Of a stretch of DNA of 44,229 nt, positions 9,663-17,724 are shown piece by piece. Position 1 is the first letter of the stretch. Each line of letters begins with the position of its first letter. Source of the stretch: a virus; the IMG/VR virus record IMGVR_UViG_3300031999_000052, positions 1 through 44,229 of that record; one strand, given 5' to 3'. The translations under genes and the position numbers were made by a program. Under the pieces are notes generated by a model. It saw only the letters and a program-made list of their open reading frames with translations. It ran no database searches and was not told the DNA's origin.

Positions 9663-10964
9663 TTAATTTTTCTTTTTCTTATCCAAATCTTTAAACAACC
9701 ATTTATTTACTAAATATGGATTTAAAGACGATACGCTATTTGGTGAAATCATGGGTTTATTTTTAAAACCCTTATTTTTTTCAATTTCTTTAATATCATT
9801 AATAGTGATAATTGAATTAAGCATTTTTTCGGTAATTCCTTTACTTTGTTTAAATCTTGCCATATCAAAATTTAATACATATAAACCAATTGATAATCCC
9901 ATAATTGAATCATCATGGAATGAACGTTTATGATCAGCAACACGATTGCCAGCAATTGTAATAAAAGTTTTTAATTCATTTAATAATCTCATTGATCTAA
10001 TAATAACATCTTCCAAATGAATTGCTCTTTGCATTTCAAGAAGAACAGATGCACGATTATTACCAATGAAAAATCCGGGAATTAAATCTACATTAACCAC
10101 CGCACCGTCTGCCATTGTTTTTTGTCCTTTTTTAATATATCCTTGTAATCTGTCTCTTGATGGTTTATGTGTTACTTCTGCATAATGAATATTTTCATAA
10201 CCAAATTCAAGCATTTTTTCTATAGTTTGTACACCATAACCGCCAGTAATATCAACTACACAATATGCATTATTATATCGTTTACCATATTGATATGCAA
10301 TTTCTGCAAGCATTTGAGGTGTTATTTTACCATAATATTCAGCAACTTGTTCAACTTTATGTCTTTTTATTTTAACTTTTTTTACTTTTTCGCCTTTTAT
10401 AATTATTTTTTCTTCAATAATTTCAATGGTTTTTAAAATATTAGCCGTTGAATTATCTTCACCATGTCCGGGTGATGCATCCAATGCAATAATATAATCT
10501 TCACCAGCAATTGAGTCTTCAAAAATCCACATATTTTTATCAATATATTCCTGACGTATTGGAACTTTGATTTCATATTCTTCAATACGTTTTAGATATT
10601 CTTCGGCAATAAAATTATCTCCAGAACCCAAAAAGCTACAATTATGATTTAAAAAACCATTTGCAAAATATTCACAATCTTTAGAATCTACAATATCGTA
10701 GAATTCATGTTCACCCACAATTTCCACAGATTTCACATAAAAATCACCTTCGGTTGTTGTAATATATGCTACATTGGGAACTAATGATTTAGCATACATA
10801 TCAACACCATTAGCTAAAAATATGTGGTCTTCACTTACAATTATTGAAAAATTATTTTCTAATGTTATTTTATAACCAACATTTTTAAATAATTTTTCAA
10901 TTCCAAGAAAATCAACAAATTCGCCAGAATTATTTAAAATTTCGTATTCTGTATTTATTAACAT
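9663..10964 (-). CDS. 17: Terminase large subunit, C-terminal half with C-intein
   Basis: A 433-aa protein. Residues 1-108 are a C-intein: a block-B-like IIVSEDHIF (41-49), a block-F-like EFYDIVDSKDCEYFANG and the terminal FLNHN, directly followed by Cys109, the +1 extein nucleophile. Residues 109-433 are the gp17 nuclease half (CSFLGSGDNFIAEEY; acidic residues in ALDASPG, VVDITGGYG and HDDSIMGLSIG). The ATG overlaps the stop of the upstream half by 7 nt (ATGTTAA), so translation is probably coupled. Trans-splicing with the N-half should rebuild a normal terminase. The C-intein resembles the atypically split AceL-TerL intein in length, position and start. Confidence 0.92.
   Translation of the reverse strand: MLINTEYEILNNSGEFVDFLGIEKLFKNVGYKITLENNFSIIVSEDHIFLANGVDMYAKSLVPNVAYITTTEGDFYVKSVEIVGEHEFYDIVDSKDCEYFANGFLNHNCSFLGSGDNFIAEEYLKRIEEYEIKVPIRQEYIDKNMWIFEDSIAGEDYIIALDASPGHGEDNSTANILKTIEIIEEKIIIKGEKVKKVKIKRHKVEQVAEYYGKITPQMLAEIAYQYGKRYNNAYCVVDITGGYGVQTIEKMLEFGYENIHYAEVTHKPSRDRLQGYIKKGQKTMADGAVVNVDLIPGFFIGNNRASVLLEMQRAIHLEDVIIRSMRLLNELKTFITIAGNRVADHKRSFHDDSIMGLSIGLYVLNFDMARFKQSKGITEKMLNSIITINDIKEIEKNKGFKNKPMISPNSVSSLNPYLVNKWLFKDLDKKKKN
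10641..10964 (-). other. C-intein (IntC), 108 aa
   Basis: Codes for the C-terminal splicing part, ending in His-Asn before Cys+1. It contains block B, so the break lies between blocks A and B rather than at the common endonuclease position. Confidence 0.88.
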
Positions 10965-12121
10965 GTTAAAAATTTAACACATTCATTGATTATTTTTAAA
11001 TCTTTTTTGTTTCTATTATATTCATCGGAAGTTATTATTTTAATATTATAACCCATTTCATTAATTATTTTATATCTTTTTTCATCATTTCTTGATGAAT
11101 GCCAATAATTACCATTATATTCAATAACATTATTTCCTTGTTTAAAATCAAACATCATTACTGTTTTATCATAAAAATATTCTGATGGTATTTTTAAAAC
11201 ATATTCTTGATTTAAATCGTGGAAATAAATACCCTCTTTATTTTTCAATCGTTCATAGATTTTCCAAAATAATTCTTGCGAAATTACACTAAATTTATTG
11301 GCTTTTAATTGTGATAATTTATTCATTTTCTTTTCAACACAATCTTCATATTTTATTATACCCGTTGTATTACCATATTTTCTAATAAACCATTCCTTAC
11401 TATTTGTTTTTATTTTTCGTAATTTTTCTTTTCTTTTATTCATATGTGTTTCCCATCCATCTCCATATTTTTTAAAAAACCATTCTTTTGAAGGATATTT
11501 GGGATTACATTTTGAGCATAAAATTATTACTTCATTATTTATCATTTTCCAATGTTTTAACTTTTTATGAATTTCACAATAAATGTTAATTTTATTAACA
11601 AAAAAGAATAATCTATAAGAAAATTTATTTAAATTTTTATTAAGTGTATTAAATTCTTGTGTATAAAAGTATAGACTTAAATATAATCTTTTATCATCAT
11701 TTAATAATCTTCTATTACCCGATTTACCAAAATATTTTTTATAGTTATTTTTAAGTAATTCTCTTGTTTGTTCCTTATTATATAAATTTTTAATTTTATT
11801 TAATTCATTATGACAAATATTCCATTGTTTCTGTGCCGAATTTATATTTGCTTCTTTAAAACATTTATATTTCTTTTCAAAAATTAATATTTTATTATCT
11901 TTTTTTATTAAATTAATGTCGCCATTGTAATTTATAAGATATTTTATTTTAGCTTCTAAAATTTTATTTGAATGATATACTTGCATATCATAAGTATATA
12001 TATTAATAAGACTTAATAGATTTGGAAAATCTTTATTAAACTTTGATGTACCACCTTTTATAAAATACTGTTCAATGTTTTTAACCAATTTTAAAATTTT
12101 AATTAAAATATTTTTATCCAT
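10958..12121 (-). CDS. Possible free-standing Vsr-like homing endonuclease from an internal start
   Basis: In-frame ATG at codon 410 of the terminase N-half. It is directly preceded by a 7-bp inverted repeat that contains a late-type promoter box. Starting here gives a 387-aa protein containing only the linker and endonuclease parts, separate from the intein. The C-terminal core (IEYNGNYWHS, then a Lys/Arg-rich helix and YNIKIITSDEYNRN) resembles the Vsr-like nucleases described in fractured split-intein genes. The internal start is inferred from the regulatory signals. Confidence 0.55.
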   Translation of the reverse strand: MDKNILIKILKLVKNIEQYFIKGGTSKFNKDFPNLLSLINIYTYDMQVYHSNKILEAKIKYLINYNGDINLIKKDNKILIFEKKYKCFKEANINSAQKQWNICHNELNKIKNLYNKEQTRELLKNNYKKYFGKSGNRRLLNDDKRLYLSLYFYTQEFNTLNKNLNKFSYRLFFFVNKINIYCEIHKKLKHWKMINNEVIILCSKCNPKYPSKEWFFKKYGDGWETHMNKRKEKLRKIKTNSKEWFIRKYGNTTGIIKYEDCVEKKMNKLSQLKANKFSVISQELFWKIYERLKNKEGIYFHDLNQEYVLKIPSEYFYDKTVMMFDFKQGNNVIEYNGNYWHSSRNDEKRYKIINEMGYNIKIITSDEYNRNKKDLKIINECVKFLTC

Positions 12122-13348
12122 GAGTATTGTATTTTTAGATAAATACTCACAAGAATTGTTTTGTTCTTCGAACTTTTTATATAAATCTGAAATTTTAATA
12201 TTTTCAATAATATCGTTTTTTTTATTCCTAATTGTTATAACTGCATCACCAAAAATACATAAAAGTTCCTGTGCGATCTTACGCATATCACCATTTGCAT
12301 TTCGAATTTGTTCTTCAAACCAAGGTGAACTGGCTTCCCATCCATCATCCATTAGTTGAATTCTTTTTTTATTGTCCCAATTTTCATCAATTAATCTAAT
12401 TTCAGTTTCTTTTCCTTTATTTTTTAACCAAACCAAATCTTTATTATATCTTGGGTCATTAAACCACCACAATTCAACTGCTTTAAAATTATTTTCATTA
12501 TTTCTTGCACCAATAAATGTTTTATAGAAAACCGCATCTAAGCCGGATGGTGTGCTAACCATAATTGCAGCACCACCTGTTTGTAATGTTGGTTGTGCTG
12601 ATGTCCAGAATTTATCGCCTTTTTCAGTCCATGCTGTTTCATCCCAGAATAATAATGTTGGAGTATAACCACGAAGACCTTTTGATGAAAAAGCACCTAA
12701 AGATGAACCATTATCATATCTTTTTAATTTTTGAGTATCTTTAAAATTACCCTTATTAGTATCTCTACCTGTTTTAGGTCTTAACCATTCAGGACAACTA
12801 TCAATAAAATCAACAGAATCATTCATCATTTCATCACGAGCAGTTTCCAATTTATCGGCAACAATAGCAACACTTCTGTTTTCATTAAACATTACGTACC
12901 ACGCAATAAATGCACAAGTTGTTGTTGAAACACCACCCTGACGATATTTATTAGCAATAACAAATCTTTCTTCCATATAAGTTTTAATCAAATCCTTTTG
13001 AAAATCAAAAAAAATAAATGGAACAATCATACCTGCTTTGCCTTTAGTTTGGTCAAAAATTGTTAAATATGTTTCAATGAAATAAATTGGATTAGTTGCA
13101 CAATGAACAATTTCATATTCTTGTTCGACAAGTGTTAATTCACTTGCTTTTTTTGCAATACCATCTTTTGTAACAATAATCGGTTCAATTTTTCCAGATT
13201 TTTTTCGAAGTTCAATTGCTCGTTTTCTGGCTTCTTCTTTTTCTCTTTCTTTTTGAATATCGAATGGAATAACGGGTATGTGTTCTGGAAATAATGATTC
13301 ATCTTTATCTTTATCGGGAGTAATATCTAAATTTGTGTTGATACTCAT
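10958..13348 (-). CDS. 17: Terminase large subunit N-half, N-intein and Vsr-like endonuclease in one frame
   Basis: A 796-aa protein. Residues 1-363 are the gp17 ATPase half: a variant Walker A, NKYRQGGVSTTT (133-144), and Walker B, LLFWDETAW (232-240). Cys364 starts a short N-intein (CIFGDAVITIRN, then ISDLYKKF) of about 33 residues. The frame then stays open for 400 more codons. This part has a Cys-rich patch (YCEIH...CSKC), two WFxxKYG-type repeats and a C-terminal Vsr/EDxHD-like core around VIEYNGNYWHSSRNDEKR. Splicing must remove the whole tail in trans with the downstream gene. Whether the endonuclease works as a fusion or mainly from an internal start is open. Confidence 0.9.
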   Translation of the reverse strand: MSINTNLDITPDKDKDESLFPEHIPVIPFDIQKEREKEEARKRAIELRKKSGKIEPIIVTKDGIAKKASELTLVEQEYEIVHCATNPIYFIETYLTIFDQTKGKAGMIVPFIFFDFQKDLIKTYMEERFVIANKYRQGGVSTTTCAFIAWYVMFNENRSVAIVADKLETARDEMMNDSVDFIDSCPEWLRPKTGRDTNKGNFKDTQKLKRYDNGSSLGAFSSKGLRGYTPTLLFWDETAWTEKGDKFWTSAQPTLQTGGAAIMVSTPSGLDAVFYKTFIGARNNENNFKAVELWWFNDPRYNKDLVWLKNKGKETEIRLIDENWDNKKRIQLMDDGWEASSPWFEEQIRNANGDMRKIAQELLCIFGDAVITIRNKKNDIIENIKISDLYKKFEEQNNSCEYLSKNTILMDKNILIKILKLVKNIEQYFIKGGTSKFNKDFPNLLSLINIYTYDMQVYHSNKILEAKIKYLINYNGDINLIKKDNKILIFEKKYKCFKEANINSAQKQWNICHNELNKIKNLYNKEQTRELLKNNYKKYFGKSGNRRLLNDDKRLYLSLYFYTQEFNTLNKNLNKFSYRLFFFVNKINIYCEIHKKLKHWKMINNEVIILCSKCNPKYPSKEWFFKKYGDGWETHMNKRKEKLRKIKTNSKEWFIRKYGNTTGIIKYEDCVEKKMNKLSQLKANKFSVISQELFWKIYERLKNKEGIYFHDLNQEYVLKIPSEYFYDKTVMMFDFKQGNNVIEYNGNYWHSSRNDEKRYKIINEMGYNIKIITSDEYNRNKKDLKIINECVKFLTC
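12122..12148 (-). promoter_or_regulatory. Hairpin plus late-type box just before the internal endonuclease start
   Basis: Perfect inverted repeat GAGTATT/AATACTC with a 13-nt loop, abutting the ATG at 12121. The 5' arm and loop contain AGTATTTATC (12138-12147), the late-type box, 16 nt before that ATG. On long transcripts the hairpin would lie over the start region; transcripts begun at the box would lack the 5' arm. Confidence 0.6.
12158..12259 (-). other. N-intein (IntN), about 33 aa
   Basis: Begins with Cys364 after extein residues AQELL and shows block A only (CIFGDAVITI, KISDLYKKF). Very similar in form to the 25-residue AceL-TerL N-intein. The 3' limit is approximate because the frame continues into linker. 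Confidence 0.85.
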
Positions 13349-13364
13349 TTATAAATATTTATAA

Positions 13365-13372
13365 TAAATACT
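13365..13372 (-). promoter_or_regulatory. Late-type box before the terminase gene
   Basis: Sense AGTATTTA, followed by a second partial TATTTATAA; 16 nt before the ATG at 13348. Confidence 0.55.
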
Positions 13373-13379
13373 GTCCCAT

Positions 13380-13465
13380 ATAAAACCGCAGGGAGCGGTA
13401 CATATCTTGATGTATCGCTCCCCGAATTTCCTTCTTCCTATGTATTGGTAAGATGAACTTTTTAT
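13380..13465 (-). ncRNA. Candidate short RNA ending in a 13-bp hairpin
   Basis: A late-type box at 13466-13475 points into a stretch with no ATG. About 45 nt later comes a 13-bp stem (13391-13403 with 13410-13422, one G-U pair, 6-nt loop) followed by GCGGTTTTAT. It may be an independent small RNA or the terminator of the upstream gene with a chance box. Confidence 0.4.
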
Positions 13466-13475
13466 TATAAATACC
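13466..13475 (-). promoter_or_regulatory. Late-type box with no ORF behind it
   Basis: Sense GGTATTTATA followed by ATAAAA, inside the gap between the 162-aa gene and terminase. Confidence 0.5.
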
Positions 13476-13480
13476 TTATT

Positions 13481-13969
13481 TTATTCAAATTTCATTGATG
13501 ATATTTCAATAAATTCATTATTTTTTAATATTATTTTTCTTGCATTTAATAAATCTTTAACTTTTGTAAGTGTCATACCATAATGAAATACTAATAATGG
13601 AAGATCATTATTATCTTCTTCAAACATTTTTTGATAATCGCTAACATTATTACCATTTTCATCTCGTTTTTCGATTTCATAAGCTAATGCATGAATTGTA
13701 TGATAGCCATGCATATATTCTCTATCAACGGCTTCATGCAAACAAAATAAATCAAATGAACTTGTTTTTAAATTAAAAACGGCATTAATATATTCTTCTG
13801 TAGGGGGTAATGCATTATCACAAGCAGGTGAAATATCCCAGCACCAACCTTCAATATCAATATTGGTATCATCAAGAGAAAAAATAAACTCATATAACCC
13901 TTCATTCTTTGAATTATACCCAATTTTTAATATGAAAATTAATTTAAGTTTATTATCTTCATAATTCAT
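13481..13969 (-). CDS. Hypothetical protein upstream of terminase
   Basis: 162 aa, mixed alpha/beta composition, no recognised domain. It has a Trp/Cys patch (IEGWCWDISPACDN, 39-52). It is near the size and place of T4 gp16, the small terminase, but lacks the expected coiled-coil helices, so I do not assign that role. It has its own late-type box 13 nt upstream. Confidence 0.75.
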   Translation of the reverse strand: MNYEDNKLKLIFILKIGYNSKNEGLYEFIFSLDDTNIDIEGWCWDISPACDNALPPTEEYINAVFNLKTSSFDLFCLHEAVDREYMHGYHTIHALAYEIEKRDENGNNVSDYQKMFEEDNNDLPLLVFHYGMTLTKVKDLLNARKIILKNNEFIEISSMKFE

Positions 13970-13982
13970 ATTATGATTTTCA

Positions 13983-13992
13983 TATAAATACT
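13983..13992 (-). promoter_or_regulatory. Late-type box before the 162-aa gene
   Basis: Sense AGTATTTATA followed by TGAAAA, 13 nt before the ATG at 13969. Confidence 0.6.
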
Positions 13993-14000
13993 AACAAATT

Positions 14001-14438
14001 TTATTCAATACCCATCATGTCAAATCCAAATTTCTTTTGAATTATTTTATTTGTTAGCGTAATAATTATATTATAATTAGATATTTCTATACGTTCTCTG
14101 TATTTGAAGTATTGAAAAAATGCTTGTAAAAGTATTGATAAACCAAAACAAATAAAAAATAAAAATTTGATTTCTGAAAATATCATAAATGATGATATAA
14201 ATATAAAAATATATGAGGAAATTTGTGCAACAAATTTACGTGAAAATGTAACATATATAATATCTTCAAAATTTGTAATTGCAAGTCTTCTGAATTCAAG
14301 CCAATCAATTTTTGAATTTTCAGAAAATTGTCCTTTTTTAATACCTTGAACATTTAAAAATCTTCTTTTTTCTTCTTTTTTTGAATTACCAATATATGTT
14401 CTATATAATTTTAGGTGATTATAATTTCTTGTTATCAT
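14001..14438 (-). CDS. Small membrane protein with two predicted TM helices
   Basis: 145 aa. A hydrophobic hairpin at about residues 69-112 (QISSYIFIFISSFMIF, then LFFICFGLSILLQAFF) follows a basic N-terminal region of about 68 residues. Function unknown. Unlike its neighbours it lacks a late-type box; the upstream sequence has CGTATAATA instead. It is insulated from the gene behind it by a strong terminator at 14490-14517. Confidence 0.7.
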   Translation of the reverse strand: MITRNYNHLKLYRTYIGNSKKEEKRRFLNVQGIKKGQFSENSKIDWLEFRRLAITNFEDIIYVTFSRKFVAQISSYIFIFISSFMIFSEIKFLFFICFGLSILLQAFFQYFKYRERIEISNYNIIITLTNKIIQKKFGFDMMGIE

Positions 14439-14489
14439 ATAATTCGTCTTATGTTTTTTTATTATACGAAAAATATATCAAAATGTTAC

Positions 14490-14517
14490 AAAAAAACCCG
14501 AAAATTTTCGGGTTTTT
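14490..14517 (-). terminator. Intrinsic terminator after the scaffold-like polyprotein
   Basis: Self-complementary CCCGAAAATTTTCGGG (14497-14512) flanked by A and T runs, so it could act on both strands. Confidence 0.85.
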
Positions 14518-14553
14518 AAGATTTAATATTTTTTATGTGTAATCTAATTGTGT

Positions 14554-16569
14554 TTATTTACTTTTTTTAGATACAACAGATTCGTATAATTTGAACTGTT
14601 CGTCAATTACCGCATCAAGTTTTTTTAATGTTTCGGATTTTTTACTTTCCGTAAGATTTGATTTTCTTAAACCAGCCTTTTCTTCAAGTCTATTACGAAT
14701 ATATTTTCTTAATTTTTGTTCCGTTTCATTCATTGCAACATTAACTATTTTATTCTGAGCATCAACATTTACATCAACTGTAGTTGTCGGAGCACCATCA
14801 GGTTTTACAACACCACCACCAAGAACTTGTGCGTCAGTTGCAAATCCAATTTCGGGTTTTTTATCAACAATATCTTTTTCAATTTCTTCACCCTTTTCAA
14901 CTTCAAGAGGTTCATCATCTTCTTTTAATATATTTGGTTGTACTTCAACATTTGCTGGGTCAAAACCTTCAGCAGCAGTTCTAAATTTACTTAAATTTGC
15001 TTGAGCAGCACCAGCACCAAGTTGATTTTGAATTGTTGCTAAAATACTTTTAACATTAATTGGTTGTTGACCTGCTTTTGTTAATGTAGCATTTAAATTA
15101 GCAATTTGTTTACCCAATGTAGCAGCATCCGCTTCAACTTTTTTTACTGCGGGATTTATTTCGCCTTTATAATATGTTTGTTTAGCACCTTGATATGCTT
15201 TACCAATTGCTTGTCCAGCACCTTTAACCGCACCACCAATTGCTTGTCCAACACCTTTTGCAGCACCACCAATTGCCTGTCCAGCAGCTTTACCTAAACT
15301 CCTTAAACCACCCCAAAGTTCATTAAGTTGAGCCATTGAATCTTCTTCAGTTGCTTCATTCATTGAATCAACCTGTGGTTGAATTTTTTCAGCATATTCT
15401 TCGTGACCATAATCACCCTTTAATTTATCAAGAACATCTGGAGATAATTTAATAATTAAACTAATTGTTTTTTCATCACCATCATTCATACCTTCTTCAT
15501 GTGCACTAACATAACCATTTACTACATTGGCTTGTTCTTCACTATCACATTCCATAAATGATTCAGGAGTGCCATAACCTCTTGATTCAGCATATTTACC
15601 AAAACCGCCACATTCTGAACATTGTTCTTCTTCAATTTCATCATTTTGAGATACATTTGCACCTAATTCTTCAACATCTTCATCAGGAACAACTTTGAGA
15701 ATTTTGTCTGCCATTATTTTTCTGTCTTCAATTTCAACATCTTCGAATTTATCTTTAAATGCTGTAAGAAATGAATTTACGTATGATTTAACTTGAGAAT
15801 CAGTTAATTCAGTACCTCTTATTTTATTAGTTACTTTACCAAGAGATTTTTCAATTTCTTTTATTGTAATACTTTTTTCATCTTCAGGAGCAACAGCATC
15901 ACTTGTGGGTTCTTCTTCTGAAGGCATTTCTTCACCACCTTCTTCTGGTGCAGGTTCTTCTGAAGGCATTTCTTCACCACCTTCTTCTGGTGCAGGTTCT
16001 TCTGAAGGTACTTCTTCACCACCTTCTTCTGGTGCAGGTTCTTCTGAAGGTACTTCTTCACCACCTTCTTCTGGTGCAGGTTCTATAGGTACTTCTGTAT
16101 CTACGGGCATTTCAGGAGTTGCTTCTGCACTTGTTGCTGCATCTAAGTCACCTAATTTACTTTCAGCATTGTCAATTTCTTCACCAGCTTTATCTTCATT
16201 AAGTCTTTTCTTTTCCTTACTACCAGTTTTACTTGGTTTTAATGAAACCGCTTCATTAATTGTATGAAATATCATATTTCTTTGTTTATCGGCTTCGGAT
16301 AATGATTTATATTGAAAATTTGTCACATTTTCCAATCCACCAATATATGCAAAATCAGCAATATTAGGGTCTTGTTTTGTTCCAGCTTTTTTAACATAAT
16401 AATGGTGCTGTTCCTTGATAATGCCATAAGCAACACCATCTGCTGCTCTTTTATAATCAATTAAAGTACCTAAATTACGATTTTTAGATTCTTTTAATGC
16501 AGGTTTATTTACTTCTGCTAATTCCTGAAGTCTTTGATAAAATGCTTCTTTTGTTGCATGTCTTTTCAT
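14554..16569 (-). CDS. Scaffold/internal-protein polyprotein with many gp21-type sites
   Basis: 671 aa, very acidic. In order: a leader-like N-terminus ending in ALKE (24-27); four copies of a 14-residue Pro/Glu/Gly repeat (about 164-219); a helical acidic segment; a Cys motif CSECGG (317-322); a Gly/Ala-rich amphipathic stretch with GQAIGGA repeats (about 420-462); and a basic C-terminus. (L/I)xE tripeptides suitable for prohead protease occur after residues 27, 106, 125, 417, 550 and 641, so processing could release several peptides, including the glycine-rich one. T4 gp22 and gp67 give internal peptides in the same way. The role is inferred. Confidence 0.7.
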   Translation of the reverse strand: MKRHATKEAFYQRLQELAEVNKPALKESKNRNLGTLIDYKRAADGVAYGIIKEQHHYYVKKAGTKQDPNIADFAYIGGLENVTNFQYKSLSEADKQRNMIFHTINEAVSLKPSKTGSKEKKRLNEDKAGEEIDNAESKLGDLDAATSAEATPEMPVDTEVPIEPAPEEGGEEVPSEEPAPEEGGEEVPSEEPAPEEGGEEMPSEEPAPEEGGEEMPSEEEPTSDAVAPEDEKSITIKEIEKSLGKVTNKIRGTELTDSQVKSYVNSFLTAFKDKFEDVEIEDRKIMADKILKVVPDEDVEELGANVSQNDEIEEEQCSECGGFGKYAESRGYGTPESFMECDSEEQANVVNGYVSAHEEGMNDGDEKTISLIIKLSPDVLDKLKGDYGHEEYAEKIQPQVDSMNEATEEDSMAQLNELWGGLRSLGKAAGQAIGGAAKGVGQAIGGAVKGAGQAIGKAYQGAKQTYYKGEINPAVKKVEADAATLGKQIANLNATLTKAGQQPINVKSILATIQNQLGAGAAQANLSKFRTAAEGFDPANVEVQPNILKEDDEPLEVEKGEEIEKDIVDKKPEIGFATDAQVLGGGVVKPDGAPTTTVDVNVDAQNKIVNVAMNETEQKLRKYIRNRLEEKAGLRKSNLTESKKSETLKKLDAVIDEQFKLYESVVSKKSK
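15913..16080 (-). repeat. Four 42-bp direct repeats inside the polyprotein gene
   Basis: Tandem units coding PAPEEGGEE(V/M)PSEE. Copies are nearly identical at DNA level, so copy number is likely to vary between strains. Confidence 0.9.
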
Positions 16570-16613
16570 TTGAATATTTTTAATATGTATATTATTATTA
16601 GTTTAATATCTTT

Positions 16614-16623
16614 CATAAATACT
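16614..16623 (-). promoter_or_regulatory. Late-type box before the polyprotein gene
   Basis: Sense AGTATTTATG, 44 nt before the ATG at 16569; a longer leader than usual. Confidence 0.5.
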
Positions 16624-16650
16624 GAATTAAGAACAAAAAAATTCCAATAT

Positions 16651-16899
16651 TTAGATTATTTCATATTTTTCATTTATTATTTTATGTTTAATCAACATTT
16701 CATAAACTTTAGACGTTATTAAATTTTTTCTTTTATAATTTTCAATAATTGCCAAATTTGCTTTTGTTCGTGAAACATTTTCATTTAAAAATTTCACATT
16801 TTTATGTAAATTTTCCAATATGTCATAAAAAATCTTTTCCGATTTTTTTCTTTCAACATATTCATTTAATTGTTTTTGTGTTACTATAAATCTTTTCAT
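16651..16899 (-). CDS. Small protein with (L/I)xE leader
   Basis: 82 aa, Lys-rich and helical. The N-terminus MKRFIVTQKQLNE ends in LNE (11-13), so it fits the packaged-leader pattern with a different leader type. It starts 3 nt after the stop of the nucleotidyltransferase-like gene, so it is the last gene of the 18.5-16.7 kb operon. Function unknown. Confidence 0.7.
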   Translation of the reverse strand: MKRFIVTQKQLNEYVERKKSEKIFYDILENLHKNVKFLNENVSRTKANLAIIENYKRKNLITSKVYEMLIKHKIINEKYEII

Positions 16900-16902
16900 A
16901 AT

Positions 16903-17715
16903 CTAATCAATAAATTCATTTAAACTCAATTCCTGAGTTAAATAATCATTTTTTAACTCCATCATTTTTTCCAAATAACCAGTATTTCTTAATATCTTAA
17001 AAACCAAATTTTCCGTTGAAAATTCACCACCAGTATCAAGTCCTGATTGTCTATATTTTTTAATTTTATTTTTTAATATTTCATGCCTATTTAAAAAATC
17101 TTCTTCGCTTTTATTATCTTCCAAATCATCAATTGCATTCATTATATCTGCAGATTTTAATTGAACATTTGCGCTATCAACATTAATAATTTTTTTTGTT
17201 GGTTTTCTAATCCAATCATCTTTAACTAATGAATATGTGCCTGATGAATGATGTGGTTCTTGAAAGTCTTGAAAATACATTTCAACATCATGTCCCTTTA
17301 CTTGAATTGGAAGTTTGTTTGTCCATAATTGTTTTTTCAATTTTAAAAAATCACCCACAAATTCTTTATTTTCTGAAATTTGATTAAAATCAAGAGTTAT
17401 ATGAATATCCAAATCCGATTCTTCATTATAATTATAATTAGCCATACTGCCCGTTAATATTATATCATTATATTTAAGATTTTCAGCATTACAAAATTCA
17501 ATAAATCTTTTGGCATTCATTAATAATGTTTTTCTTACATCTGATTTTAATTTTTCATCAAATTCCCAAATAAGTGGTGATAATGTATCATGCATTTGTA
17601 TTGATGATACATCAACAGTATCTGGTTCAATAACTTCCTTTAATACATCTGAAATATTATTTCGTGACCAATATCTGCCAGACCAAAAACGTGGATTTTT
17701 TTTATTTTCTTCCAT
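16903..17715 (-). CDS. Nucleotidyltransferase-fold protein
   Basis: 270 aa. The motif ILTGSMANYNYNEESDLDIHI region (86-106) has the GS of the pol-beta nucleotidyltransferase fold and the paired Asp101/Asp103 metal ligands; VEMYF further on is the likely third-strand position. Families with this fold add nucleotides to RNA, protein or small molecules; the substrate is not evident. There is an LKE at 25-27, after a basic N-terminus, which may be a protease site. It lies in an operon between two leader-bearing genes. Confidence 0.7.
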   Translation of the reverse strand: MEENKKNPRFWSGRYWSRNNISDVLKEVIEPDTVDVSSIQMHDTLSPLIWEFDEKLKSDVRKTLLMNAKRFIEFCNAENLKYNDIILTGSMANYNYNEESDLDIHITLDFNQISENKEFVGDFLKLKKQLWTNKLPIQVKGHDVEMYFQDFQEPHHSSGTYSLVKDDWIRKPTKKIINVDSANVQLKSADIMNAIDDLEDNKSEEDFLNRHEILKNKIKKYRQSGLDTGGEFSTENLVFKILRNTGYLEKMMELKNDYLTQELSLNEFID

Positions 17716-17724
17716 TTTAAATTA

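Noticed and set aside
13481-13969. Small terminase subunit (gp16)
   Set aside because: Only position and length fit; the sequence lacks the helical oligomerisation pattern.
15905-16267. Plus-strand ORF of Ser/Gly/Pro repeats opposite the polyprotein gene
   Set aside because: It mirrors the minus-strand Pro/Glu repeats in another frame and has no start signals of its own.
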